NCBI GenBank assembly: GCA_964628055.1
Contig: CAZVNL010000003.1
Location: forward strand, 32,558-96,557
DNA: 64,000 nt
Source: CAZBEL01 sp964628055
GTDB lineage: Bacteria; Fidelibacterota; Marinisomatia; Marinisomatales; TCS56
Reading direction: 5' to 3'
Position 1 is the first letter of the stretch, and each line of letters starts with the position of its first letter. Below, piece by piece: positions 9,246-17,511 of the stretch. The notes under the pieces were generated by a model. That model was given only the letters and a program-made list of their open reading frames with translations. It did no database searches and was not told where the DNA came from. Both the position numbers and the translations under genes were made by a program.

Positions 9246-9336
9246 CGCTTGATTTAGCGATTTTCTACCTATTTTGTGATGACCTAATTTTTCTAAACTT
9301 CTCTTTAACTATCAATCCTTATTTAAAAAAAATTAT

Positions 9337-9876
9337 TCAATTATTATCGCCACCACCACCTATTCCCACGGGGCCCGTTGTTTCTACATCGGTGCTTCCG
9401 TTTTCACCGGTGGCAACTGCCTGGGTGGTTACCGTTTGCGTTGTAGAAACTGCAACCCAAGTATTGTTCGCATCTAAGTAGGTCGTGTTTACGGGGTCGA
9501 TTAGCGTTACGGTTTGTAACCCACTAAAGGTCAAAGTGCTATTAGCAAAAAGGGTGGTGGTGAAAACATTTCCGTAAGCGTTATCAATCCATGTACCACC
9601 AGGAAGTTGCTCTCCCCCTTGGGCCAAGTATACATTCGTTGAATCGGTCTGCAAACCATACACCGTACCGTCACTGGGGTTGCTTTCTAATTCAGCATCA
9701 GGATTGGCTCCCTTAGCACGAATTCCTTTAGGTGCATTTAAGATAAAGGGGGCCGGTCCTCTTTTTACCTGTATTCCATGGTAAACGATTACACCCCCCG
9801 CCTGCGTTATAGGTTGGTCACAACCCACCACCAATAGAAACGCCAAACTGAGAACTAACAAGACGAGCTTTTTCAT
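9337..9876 (-). CDS. Small secreted lipoprotein of unknown function
   Basis: 179 aa. A clear type II signal peptide ends in LLVVGC (Cys at ~19). The mature part is Thr/Asn/Gly rich with predicted beta character and ends in a glycine run (GIGGGGDNN). A tract near TQTVTTQAVATGENGSTDVE is low in complexity. No domain is recognised. It has its own promoter (9912-9940) and a strong GGAGGT ribosome site five bases before the ATG, suggesting substantial expression. The TPR-HTH gene lies 237 bp downstream. Likely exported to the outer-membrane face or periplasm; function unknown. Confidence 0.75.
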   Translation of the reverse strand: MKKLVLLVLSLAFLLVVGCDQPITQAGGVIVYHGIQVKRGPAPFILNAPKGIRAKGANPDAELESNPSDGTVYGLQTDSTNVYLAQGGEQLPGGTWIDNAYGNVFTTTLFANSTLTFSGLQTVTLIDPVNTTYLDANNTWVAVSTTQTVTTQAVATGENGSTDVETTGPVGIGGGGDNN

Positions 9877-9911
9877 TACTACCTCCTACTTTTTATCAAT
9901 ATCCAATAATA

Positions 9912-9940
9912 AATGTACAACTAAATAATTACAGTGTCAA
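9912..9940 (-). promoter_or_regulatory. Sigma-70-type promoter of the lipoprotein gene
   Basis: On the minus strand TTGACA (9935-9940) is followed after exactly 17 bases by TACATT (9912-9917). The predicted start near 9905 leaves a ~28-base leader with a GGAGGT ribosome site before the ATG at 9876. The surrounding DNA is strongly AT-rich. Confidence 0.6.
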
Positions 9941-9981
9941 TATGTATCATAAAAAAATATAAAACTATTATATTTCTATTG

Positions 9982-10010
9982 TTTTTTATCATTAATGTAT
10001 GTAATATAAT
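9982..10010 (+). promoter_or_regulatory. Candidate promoter of the receiver-domain gene
   Basis: A perfect TATAAT (10005-10010) on the plus strand lies 64 bases before the TTG start at 10075. The sequence 17 bases upstream is only TTTTTT, so the -35 match is poor. The tract is very AT-rich, which raises the chance of a fortuitous match. Confidence 0.3.
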
Positions 10011-10074
10011 CGTCGTAAATTTGTTATAGAAATATCCAAGATAATGTTCCCAAAAAGCGATTGGTAAACCAACA

Positions 10075-10533
10075 TTGAACTCCCAAAAAGATAAAAAGCG
10101 AGGCTCACAACAGATCCCCAACAACGTCTCTTTTAATAGACTTAGCCAACGACCAGTCGTCTTGGTTGTAGAGGACCAACCACCCGCACGGAAATACCTC
10201 CTCTTCCTGCTAAAACATTTAAGCTTAAATCCTTTGGTTGCTGAAACAGGAGAAAAGGCATTAGATATTCTCGAAAATCAACCTGTGGATTGTATTTTAC
10301 TGGATATTTCCCTGGGGGCTGGTATGAGCGGTCTGGCCCTCATGAAAATGCTTCGGAAGAAAAAGCCATTCCAGACAACTCCTATGATTGCGGTAACAAC
10401 TTACGAAAAGAAAAATTTATTAAACGGTGCCGTTAAGGGTTTTACCGACTACTTGCAAAAACCGTATCTGCTTCAGGACTTAGAAAACATCCTGAAAAAA
10501 CATTCCATAACCCCTAAACCTTCGGAGCGTTAA
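10075..10533 (+). CDS. Single-domain response regulator (CheY-like receiver)
   Basis: 152 aa. After a polar ~25-residue N-terminus comes one receiver domain: VVLVVEDQPPARKYLLF with the acidic pair, phospho-acceptor Asp in DCILLDISLGAGMSGL, conserved Thr in MIAVTTYEKKN and Lys in YLQKPYLLQDL. No output domain is attached. No histidine kinase is encoded nearby, so the partner must lie elsewhere. The start is a TTG without a clear ribosome site and is uncertain; the domain itself begins around residue 27. The gene ends at a good terminator and stands alone between oppositely oriented neighbours. Confidence 0.85.
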   Translation: MNSQKDKKRGSQQIPNNVSFNRLSQRPVVLVVEDQPPARKYLLFLLKHLSLNPLVAETGEKALDILENQPVDCILLDISLGAGMSGLALMKMLRKKKPFQTTPMIAVTTYEKKNLLNGAVKGFTDYLQKPYLLQDLENILKKHSITPKPSER

Positions 10534-10603
10534 AAACCTACGTCTACAGTAACGTGTAAACTAACAATACGCTAGGTGATTGTGTCCTTTAACTGGTATA
10601 TCG

Positions 10604-10647
10604 AACCTCCCAGATGGGCAGTACACACTCCCTTCTGGGAGGTTTTT
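10604..10647 (+). terminator. Intrinsic terminator after the receiver gene
   Basis: An 11-bp perfect stem (AACCTCCCAGA at 10604-10614 with TCTGGGAGGTT at 10634-10644) and a 19-base loop are followed by a short T-tract. It is positioned 70 bp after the receiver gene. The adjoining export operon converges on this site from the other strand. Confidence 0.75.
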
Positions 10648-10702
10648 CATTCTAATTTCATTTAATCCTGCTGTGGTACAGAAAACGTTAATTCACCAGC
10701 CC

Positions 10703-11962
10703 TCACTCATAACGTAAGGAATCGATGGGGTCCATTCGCGCCGCACGCCAAGCCGGGTAAATCCCAAAACCAATTCCGATAAACGAACAAACCACCAAGC
10801 CAATGACGGCCCAATCAATGGGGATCACGGCAGGAATATGAAAAGCAACCGCCACCAGATTACCCACGGCAATCCCTAACAAGACACCTGCCAAACCACC
10901 AAATTCACTCAAAAATACCGCCTCGGATAAAAATTGAGCCAAAATATCCCGCCGGTTAGCGCCGATCGCCTTGCGAATACCAATTTCCTTGATGCGCTCG
11001 GTGACGGAAACCAGCATAATATTCATTATACCAATCCCCGCTACCAACAAGGCAATAATACTGATAGCAAAAGCAAAGAGTTTTACTCCATTCGTGAACT
11101 GGGCAAATGTATCCAATAATTCGGCGTTGGAAACCACCTCAAAGTCATTTTCTTTGTCGGGAGGGACTTTCCGAATGGCTCGTAACAAGCCAATGACTTC
11201 ATCGCGGGTTTTCTCGTACAACTCAGCCGAAGGTGCCTCCACGGTTATTCCCAGGGAGGTCCAGCGGCTGGAAAAATATTCTAAAAAGGTGGTGAGCGGT
11301 ATGAGCACGTAGTTATCCTGGCTTTGGCCAAAGGATTCTCCTTTTTTCTCGGCAATACCTACAACCCGGAACTTCAAACCTTGAATCGTAATCGTCTTGC
11401 CGAGAGGATCTTCAAAGGGGAATAACTGATCCACTGCATCCATTCCCAAGACGGCCACCCGGCGAGAATTATCCACGTCTTCGTCGGTAAGATTGCGTCC
11501 ATCATCGATATATGTATTAAAACTCCTCAAGCTCCCCTTATCTCCTCCCATGAGGGCCACGTTCTTTTTAGCCTGGCGATCCTTATATTTAATACTCTTG
11601 CCAAAAGTTTGCTCGTTGGCACTGATGAGAATGGGGAGGGTGGCCCGTCGTTTTAGCTCTTCAAATTGGGCGTAGTCAATATTTTTCCGATTCCGATAAC
11701 GATGCCTCCCTCGACCACCAATTTGGATAGCCGGATACTTCTGAATCAAAAAAGTATTGGTGCCAAATACGTTCAGCCCTGTTTGCACGGACGTCTCTAA
11801 GGTCCGGATGGCCGTCATTACACCAATGACCGAAAACACGCCGATGGTAATCCCCAACAAGGTCAGGACAGACCGCAGTTTATTATCCCTGATGGCCTCC
11901 CAGGCCATACGCAGGCTTTCTTTTAAGGTGTTTTTCAGGTGACTTCGTTTAGTCTTACTCAT
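10703..11962 (-). CDS. MacB-type ABC transporter permease (second copy)
   Basis: 419 aa. One transmembrane helix near the N-terminus (SVLTLLGITIGVFSVIGVM), a large periplasmic MacB_PCD domain (~residues 50-290), then three C-terminal helices forming the FtsX fold with FtsX-family SVTERIKEIGIRKAIGANRRDIL. No ATPase is fused, unlike E. coli MacB. The ATG overlaps the stop of the preceding permease gene by 8 bp, and both belong to one operon with an ATPase, adaptor and TolC protein. The two permeases probably form a heterodimer. The substrate cannot be told from sequence. Confidence 0.9.
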   Translation of the reverse strand: MSKTKRSHLKNTLKESLRMAWEAIRDNKLRSVLTLLGITIGVFSVIGVMTAIRTLETSVQTGLNVFGTNTFLIQKYPAIQIGGRGRHRYRNRKNIDYAQFEELKRRATLPILISANEQTFGKSIKYKDRQAKKNVALMGGDKGSLRSFNTYIDDGRNLTDEDVDNSRRVAVLGMDAVDQLFPFEDPLGKTITIQGLKFRVVGIAEKKGESFGQSQDNYVLIPLTTFLEYFSSRWTSLGITVEAPSAELYEKTRDEVIGLLRAIRKVPPDKENDFEVVSNAELLDTFAQFTNGVKLFAFAISIIALLVAGIGIMNIMLVSVTERIKEIGIRKAIGANRRDILAQFLSEAVFLSEFGGLAGVLLGIAVGNLVAVAFHIPAVIPIDWAVIGLVVCSFIGIGFGIYPAWRAARMDPIDSLRYE

Positions 11963-13163
11963 AACGCAAGGCTTCGATGGGATGCAGTTTCGCGGCCCGA
12001 AAGGAAGGGGCTAACCCGGCAGTTACCCCTACAAGGGTACTGAGCGCTAAAGATACAAAGGCTAACCAAAGAGGCATACTGGAAGGGAAGACAAATTTCT
12101 GAATCAGAACACTGCCTCCATACGCCAAGAGAATACCCACAATACCCCCAACTAAACAGATAAAGACGGCCTCTAAAAGAAACTGGGCTAAAATGTTCCC
12201 CCTGGTAGCACCCACTGCCTTCCGGACACCAATCTCTCGGGTGCGCTCTTTTACAGACACAAACATGATATTCATAATGCCAATACCTCCCACGACCAAC
12301 GAAAGGACGGTAATGAAAATGCCGGTTCCCCCAATGGCTAACTTGATCATGCGATACTGCTGGCGGAAAGCATCCTGTTGATTGATGGCGAAATTATTTT
12401 CCTCCTGGGGTCGTAGCCCGCGGATGCGGCGCATGATCGCCGTTACTTCATCTTTGGCCTCCGCAATATGTGTGCCATCCACTTTTACGTTCAAACGCAT
12501 CCAACCCCGCCGGGAAAAAAGACGGGTGAAAGTCCCCATAGGAATGATGCCCTGATTATCCAGACTGAAAAGCCCTAAAAATTTACCCTGCTTCTCGATG
12601 ATGCCAATGACGCGGAACGTGTAATCTCCGATCTTTACCTTCTGCTCAAGGGGACTCTCATTTTCAAATAAAGCATCGGCAACATCTTTACCAATGACGA
12701 TAACCCTGGCGCCAGAACGATCTTCCCCCCGGGTGAAAAAACGCCCTTGCTCAATATTTATATACGCCGTCTGGAGATAATCGGTCGTGGTTCCAATGAT
12801 TCGCACATCCAGGGCGGTCTTATCCTCGCGGGTAATACTGCTTCCCCGTTGACGCACTGGGGCAACCGCCCGCACATACCGCCCTTGGGCCAATAGTTTA
12901 TCAGCATACTCCTCACGCATATTGGGGCGGTTGCGGACCTCCCACCACTCCTTGTCTCCGAACCACTCATACTTCGCGATGAATAACACGTCACGACCTA
13001 AAAAACTCATGCTCTTTTCAAAGGAACGGTCCAGACCGGTTATGAGGGTCCCCATGAGAGTCACTGCCAGGATCCCAATGATGATCCCCAACGTGGTCAA
13101 CAGCGCTCGCAGCTTATTTGTGGAGATAGATCCCAAAGCCATGCGAAACATTTCCCAATACAT
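11955..13163 (-). CDS. MacB-type ABC transporter permease (first copy)
   Basis: 402 aa from the ATG at 13163; a TTG three codons earlier is possible. It has the same architecture as the next gene: an N-terminal helix (LRALLTTLGIIIGILAVTLMG), a MacB_PCD periplasmic domain, and an FtsX core with VSVKERTREIGVRKAVGATRGNIL. The paired, overlapping permease genes look like an old duplication. Together with the separate ATPase they replace the single MacB polypeptide of Enterobacteria. Confidence 0.9.
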   Translation of the reverse strand: MYWEMFRMALGSISTNKLRALLTTLGIIIGILAVTLMGTLITGLDRSFEKSMSFLGRDVLFIAKYEWFGDKEWWEVRNRPNMREEYADKLLAQGRYVRAVAPVRQRGSSITREDKTALDVRIIGTTTDYLQTAYINIEQGRFFTRGEDRSGARVIVIGKDVADALFENESPLEQKVKIGDYTFRVIGIIEKQGKFLGLFSLDNQGIIPMGTFTRLFSRRGWMRLNVKVDGTHIAEAKDEVTAIMRRIRGLRPQEENNFAINQQDAFRQQYRMIKLAIGGTGIFITVLSLVVGGIGIMNIMFVSVKERTREIGVRKAVGATRGNILAQFLLEAVFICLVGGIVGILLAYGGSVLIQKFVFPSSMPLWLAFVSLALSTLVGVTAGLAPSFRAAKLHPIEALRYE

Positions 13164-13273
13164 GTTAGTCAATCCCAGCTAAAATAAAACCAAATATCTT
13201 CCATCGTACATTTATCCACCTAGACATGTCAACTGTCTGAATACGAAAAATGGAAAGGATCATTCAAGGGGGT

Positions 13274-13966
13274 TCATTCCCCGGGTTGGCCGTTCTTAGT
13301 ATCTTCGCTAATCTTACCGTCCAAAAGACGAATGGTACGTTTAGCGTGACGGGCAATATGCGGTTCATGGGTTACAACGATTAGAGTATTGCCGGCAGCG
13401 TGGAGGGTGTCGAACAGGAGCATGATTTCCTCCCCGCTTTTCGAATCCAGGTTGCCAGTGGGCTCATCGGCGAGGATGACGGAAGGTTCGGTGACCAGAG
13501 CGCGGGCAACGGCTACGCGTTGGCGTTGACCACCGGAGAGTTCATTCGGTTTATGATGCATTCGGTCGGCTAAGTCAACCTTTCCCAGTGCCTCTTCGGC
13601 CCATGCGAGGCGTTCTTCCCGGGGTACATTGGCATAGATGAGGGGCAGCTCCACGTTGCGAAGCGCCGTCAAACGTGGTAACAGGTTAAAGGTTTGAAAG
13701 ACAAAGCCAATCTTTCGGTTACGGATGGACGCCAGTTGATCATCGGTCATCGCGTGAACCAACTCCCCTTCAAACTCGTAGGTACCCACCGTGGGCACAT
13801 CCAGACAACCAAGGATATTCATGAGGGTAGATTTGCCGGAGCCCGAAGGACCCATGACCGAAATGTACTCGTTCCTTTCGATGGTCAAGTCTATTCCCGC
13901 CAGGGCGTGTACTTTTTCGGTCCCGACGGTATAAATCTTTTTTACATTAGATAAGGCAATTAACAC
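13274..13966 (-). CDS. ABC transporter ATPase of MacB/LolD type
   Basis: 230 aa. Walker A GPSGSGKSTLMNILGCLD, signature LSGGQRQRVAVARAL, Walker B VILADEPTGNLDS and H-loop VVTHEPHIA are all present. DEPTGNLDS is the hallmark of the MacB/LolD/FtsE class that drives mechanotransmission permeases. GTG start at 13966, four bases after the adaptor stop region. A 110-bp gap separates it from the permease genes. Confidence 0.95.
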   Translation of the reverse strand: MLIALSNVKKIYTVGTEKVHALAGIDLTIERNEYISVMGPSGSGKSTLMNILGCLDVPTVGTYEFEGELVHAMTDDQLASIRNRKIGFVFQTFNLLPRLTALRNVELPLIYANVPREERLAWAEEALGKVDLADRMHHKPNELSGGQRQRVAVARALVTEPSVILADEPTGNLDSKSGEEIMLLFDTLHAAGNTLIVVTHEPHIARHAKRTIRLLDGKISEDTKNGQPGE

Positions 13967-13972
13967 CGGCGA

Positions 13973-15304
13973 CTAAGACTCTTTTTTACGCCGGAAAGGC
14001 CGTTCCTCACCCTGCACCGAGATCGGGGAATTATGCTCCAACTCCCGGCTAATGGCCTTGTAACTACCGGTGATGACTTCGTCCCCCTCTTGAAGACCGC
14101 TCAGTACTTCATAATGAGTCTCACTGGAAATGCCCACTTTTACCGGACGTATCAAGGCAAATTTGTGTTTCGACGCCTTAGACGTTTTTTCTCCTCCCGC
14201 CAGTGTATCGGAGACCACAAACACCACTTCCTCCATTTTCCGTTGGGGCTTCTTGAAGTTACTAGTTCTGTCCGGGCGGTCTTTGGAATACTTTTTTCCT
14301 CGGCGTTCGCGCTTAGCCTTCTTATCCGATTCCGGAGCCACCTTGTCAGAACCTTCGGGACGGACCGTGAGCGACTGGATGGGGATGGCCAAGACGTCGG
14401 GGTGTTTATCGGTAATAATATTCGCCGTGGCGCTCATTCCAGGACGCGCCTCCTTCGGTACATCTAACATCCGTATTTTAACCTTGAAATTCGTCACTTG
14501 CTCCTGCGTGCCGAAGTTCGTGGTCTCGGCTACGTGGGCGATATCACTCACTACGCCGTAAAAAATCGTATCCTGGAAAGCGTCGATTTCCACTTCAGCC
14601 GTATCCCCTTCAGCCACCGAAACCACATCGTTTTCATTAACGTCAACTACAACTTCCATGCGGCTCAGATCGGCGATGATCATGAGCACATCGGCCTGGA
14701 ACACGGAACCTAAGGCCATTTCACCCACTTCCTTATTAATCTTGGTAACCACTCCACTCTGCGGGGCCAGGATTTTGGTTTTGGCCAACTCGTCTTCCCG
14801 TGACTCCAAGGCCGCCTGGGCCTGTTCTAAGCGGCTTTCCGCCAACTCGTACTCTGCCGTGATACTCTCCAATTCCTGTTGCGAAGCCAATCCTTTCTCA
14901 AAAAGGGATTCCATGCGGACTTTTTCCGCCGCAACCTTCTTTAAACTGGATTGACTCGACTTCACCGACGAACGGGCCTGCTCCAGCGACGCTTTATACT
15001 GCTTTTCATCTAAAGAAATAAGGTGCTGTCCCTGGGTTACGTAATCACCCTCCTCTACGGTGATATCCGTTATCCACGCGGAGATCGTGGCGCTAATTTT
15101 CACCTCCTTCTCTGGCTGCAAGACACCACTGGCATTAACCTTGTGGATCACCGTTTGTCGCGTCACTCTCTCCGTTTCCACGGCAATGATATTTTCATCA
15201 CTCCGCACCAGGTTCACAATCACAATAATCGCCAGGATAACTACCACTCCACCAGCGATCCACCAGCGCTTTTTCCTACCGGGTTTTTTCGATGCTTTAA
15301 CCAA
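13973..15304 (-). CDS. MacA-like periplasmic adaptor (HlyD/RND membrane fusion protein)
   Basis: 443 aa. N-terminal membrane anchor (RWWIAGGVVVILAIIVIVNLV), biotinyl-lipoyl-like half motifs (GVLQPEKEVKISATISAWI and APQSGVVTKINKEVG) flanking a coiled-coil hairpin at ~95-170, then beta-barrel and membrane-proximal domains. A Lys/Arg-rich insertion at ~320-355 (KAKRERRGKKYSKDRPDRTS) interrupts the C-terminal half and is unusual. Start TTG at 15304 with GGAG five bases upstream. It bridges the permeases to the TolC channel encoded just upstream in the operon. Confidence 0.92.
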   Translation of the reverse strand: MVKASKKPGRKKRWWIAGGVVVILAIIVIVNLVRSDENIIAVETERVTRQTVIHKVNASGVLQPEKEVKISATISAWITDITVEEGDYVTQGQHLISLDEKQYKASLEQARSSVKSSQSSLKKVAAEKVRMESLFEKGLASQQELESITAEYELAESRLEQAQAALESREDELAKTKILAPQSGVVTKINKEVGEMALGSVFQADVLMIIADLSRMEVVVDVNENDVVSVAEGDTAEVEIDAFQDTIFYGVVSDIAHVAETTNFGTQEQVTNFKVKIRMLDVPKEARPGMSATANIITDKHPDVLAIPIQSLTVRPEGSDKVAPESDKKAKRERRGKKYSKDRPDRTSNFKKPQRKMEEVVFVVSDTLAGGEKTSKASKHKFALIRPVKVGISSETHYEVLSGLQEGDEVITGSYKAISRELEHNSPISVQGEERPFRRKKES

Positions 15305-15325
15305 TTTTACTCCGTTAAAAAAGGG

Positions 15326-16660
15326 TTAGTTAAAATCTTGTTCCAGGGTGCCTAATAATTTCCTCAAACTCGCTTCCTGAATACGGACATCGTACTTTGA
15401 TGCTATCAAGGAGGACTGAGCACTGATTAACGACACCTGGGCATCCAATACTTCTAAAATCGTCGCCGCACCGAGGGTGTACCGTTCCTGAACGAGTTTC
15501 AAGTCCTCTTCCGCCGAAGTAAGTACCTGTTCGTTAATGGGAATAATGTCACGGTAGTTCCTAAGGGCTTCCAGGATAGCTTGTAATTGAACGGTCAAAT
15601 CCTCTAACTGGGTAATGTATTCCGATTGCGCTTTCATCACTGCCAATCGCGCCCGCTGGACCTGGGTCGAAAGCCGATGGCCACTATAAAGGGGAACGGA
15701 AAACGTTATCCCAGTGCGCAGCTGCCAATTGTCGCGCCATTCCCGCAGAAGCGTTGTGGGGTCCTCGGCGCTGGAGGAGTAACTCATGGTACCGGAGAGG
15801 CTGGGTAACCGCTGCCCCCAAGTCAACTTATACTCGATCTCCGCCGCGGTGACCTGCTCTCGTTTTGCCCGGAGGCTGGGATTCTTTGTCTCCATGACTT
15901 GCTGGGCCTCTTCCAGACTGGGCAGCAGCCGTAAAGGACGCTCTATGCTCACTATCTCAAATTTCGTTGATGAACCTACCAACCCCATAGCATTTAACAA
16001 ATCCTGGTAGGCATTGGCCACAGCCGCTTCCTGATTCAAGACATCCACTTTATACTGTCCCCGGCGAACCTCGGCTTTCAACAAATCTGTTTTCTTCACG
16101 GCTCCCAACTCGTACTGCCGCTTAACCAATTCCACTTGCTGTTCCCCCGATTTAAGACTCAAGCGGGCCACTTCTAACAATTGCTTGGCTTTCAAATAAG
16201 TATAGAAGGCTCGATGGACTTCCCAGATGACATTCAAACGTACTTGGCGTTCCCGTTGCCGGGCGATTTCGTAATTGTTCTTGGCCTGGGTAATGGTATT
16301 CCACCAGATGCCCCCATCGTAAATCGTTTGGGATAAAGCCAAACCGCCCGACCAGGAAGTGATACTGGAAAACTCTCCTCCGACAGGTTTCTGAGTAACT
16401 GGATCCCAACCAAAAGTCCGTGGAGGAAACTGGGACCGACTCCAACCATTGGACATATTCACACGGGGTAAAATACTACTGTAGGATCCCTTGGTAGCAG
16501 CGCGAGCAGACTGCACGTCTAACGTCGCTGCTTGAAGATCGCTTCTATTCTGCAAGGCCAGGTGGACACACGCTTCCAGATCGTATACCTGGCTCTTTAA
16601 AGGTACCATCCCTACCAGAGAGTAGCCGAGAATTATGGTGTAAAAGCGTCGTTGATTCAT
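15326..16660 (-). CDS. TolC-family outer-membrane efflux protein
   Basis: 444 aa with an N-terminal signal peptide (ILGYSLVGMVPLKSQ) and two OEP repeats of long amphipathic helices, each with the typical beta-strand breaks (QLRTGITFSVPLYSG in the second). It forms the outer-membrane exit duct of the tripartite exporter. Its ATG lies 3 bp after the Yip1 gene and the adaptor follows after 21 bp, so it is firmly within the operon. Confidence 0.93.
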   Translation of the reverse strand: MNQRRFYTIILGYSLVGMVPLKSQVYDLEACVHLALQNRSDLQAATLDVQSARAATKGSYSSILPRVNMSNGWSRSQFPPRTFGWDPVTQKPVGGEFSSITSWSGGLALSQTIYDGGIWWNTITQAKNNYEIARQRERQVRLNVIWEVHRAFYTYLKAKQLLEVARLSLKSGEQQVELVKRQYELGAVKKTDLLKAEVRRGQYKVDVLNQEAAVANAYQDLLNAMGLVGSSTKFEIVSIERPLRLLPSLEEAQQVMETKNPSLRAKREQVTAAEIEYKLTWGQRLPSLSGTMSYSSSAEDPTTLLREWRDNWQLRTGITFSVPLYSGHRLSTQVQRARLAVMKAQSEYITQLEDLTVQLQAILEALRNYRDIIPINEQVLTSAEEDLKLVQERYTLGAATILEVLDAQVSLISAQSSLIASKYDVRIQEASLRKLLGTLEQDFN

Positions 16661-16663
16661 GAA

Positions 16664-17371
16664 TCAATAGAATAGAGCGCCCAGACCAGCGATGAGGGCG
16701 ATCTGCAAGACCCAATAGGTTCCTAACGCCAGGAGCAAGGATTTCGTTCCCTGCCGGTAAATTACGGTCATCCCCATGGCCAGCAATAGAATCCGCCAAC
16801 CACCAAAAAAGTCCAACCCCGCTAAAAAATAAGACAGGAAAGAGCCGGGTTCCCCGATTCCCAAAATGCCCAAACCAGTGTAGACCTCGGTGCTACCCCT
16901 CATCCACATGATGGGCACTTTAATCGCCAACTCTAAAACAGAAACTAAATAAGTGTAAGCTGTAATGGGTAACAGATTATTAAACGACTCTTCTCCGCCG
17001 AAAATAAAATTCCCGATCAGGTAAATAATCAAGGTCATGAAAACAACACGAAGCGGAAGGGCAAGGGCGTTGACACCCCACATAACGACCTGCTCACCCA
17101 CGCCTGGATTTTCAAATCGGTCCACCATGTCCAGGATATATTGCTCTTTTTGCTCTTCGGGTATGCGGGAGCTTCCTTCAATGCGTTCTATCGTTTGACT
17201 CAATTGCTCATCAAGATAAATATCTTTCATAATGGCCAGGCTAACTAATCCCACAATCACTAAGAGGACTAAAGGGAATAAACTGTCTTTCCAATCACGC
17301 CGACTTGATAAGTCTTCGAACAAATCTTTCGGCGCCATGAATAAGTTAATAATGCGCGCTATTGGAGTCAT
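16664..17371 (-). CDS. Yip1-domain membrane protein
   Basis: 235 aa. It starts with the typical TPIARIINLFMAPKDLFEDL element and has about five hydrophobic helices (e.g. LFPLVLLVIVGLVSLAIM, LPLRVVFMTLIIYLIGNFIF, ILLLAMGMTVIYRQG). Bacterial YIP1 proteins of this sort often precede MacA/MacB-like export genes in FCB genomes; a role in assembly or regulation of the exporter is an inference. It is the first gene of the six-gene operon. Confidence 0.8.
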   Translation of the reverse strand: MTPIARIINLFMAPKDLFEDLSSRRDWKDSLFPLVLLVIVGLVSLAIMKDIYLDEQLSQTIERIEGSSRIPEEQKEQYILDMVDRFENPGVGEQVVMWGVNALALPLRVVFMTLIIYLIGNFIFGGEESFNNLLPITAYTYLVSVLELAIKVPIMWMRGSTEVYTGLGILGIGEPGSFLSYFLAGLDFFGGWRILLLAMGMTVIYRQGTKSLLLALGTYWVLQIALIAGLGALFY

Positions 17372-17405
17372 GGAATTATTTCCCCCGGGTTAAGGTTTAT
17401 GAGAC

Positions 17406-17434
17406 AAAATAGAAACCAAAAGGTTGCCAGCCAA
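17406..17434 (-). promoter_or_regulatory. Candidate promoter of the Yip1-TolC-MacAB operon
   Basis: Minus-strand TTGGCT (17429-17434), 17-base spacer, TATTTT (17406-17411), ending 35 bases before the Yip1 start codon. Four of six matches in each box. The gap up to cca is the only long non-coding stretch ahead of this operon. Confidence 0.4.
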
Positions 17435-17511
17435 TTCGCCCACACCTTTCTCATTTTTAAAGTCAACTCTCTCATTCGGCATTATTGTAGTACACGATAG
17501 TATATCGTTTT

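Noticed and set aside
9134..9481. Plus-strand 115-residue frame across the inverted repeat and lipoprotein 3' end
   Set aside because: It overlaps the supported lipoprotein gene antisense, has low-complexity composition and no homology-like motifs.
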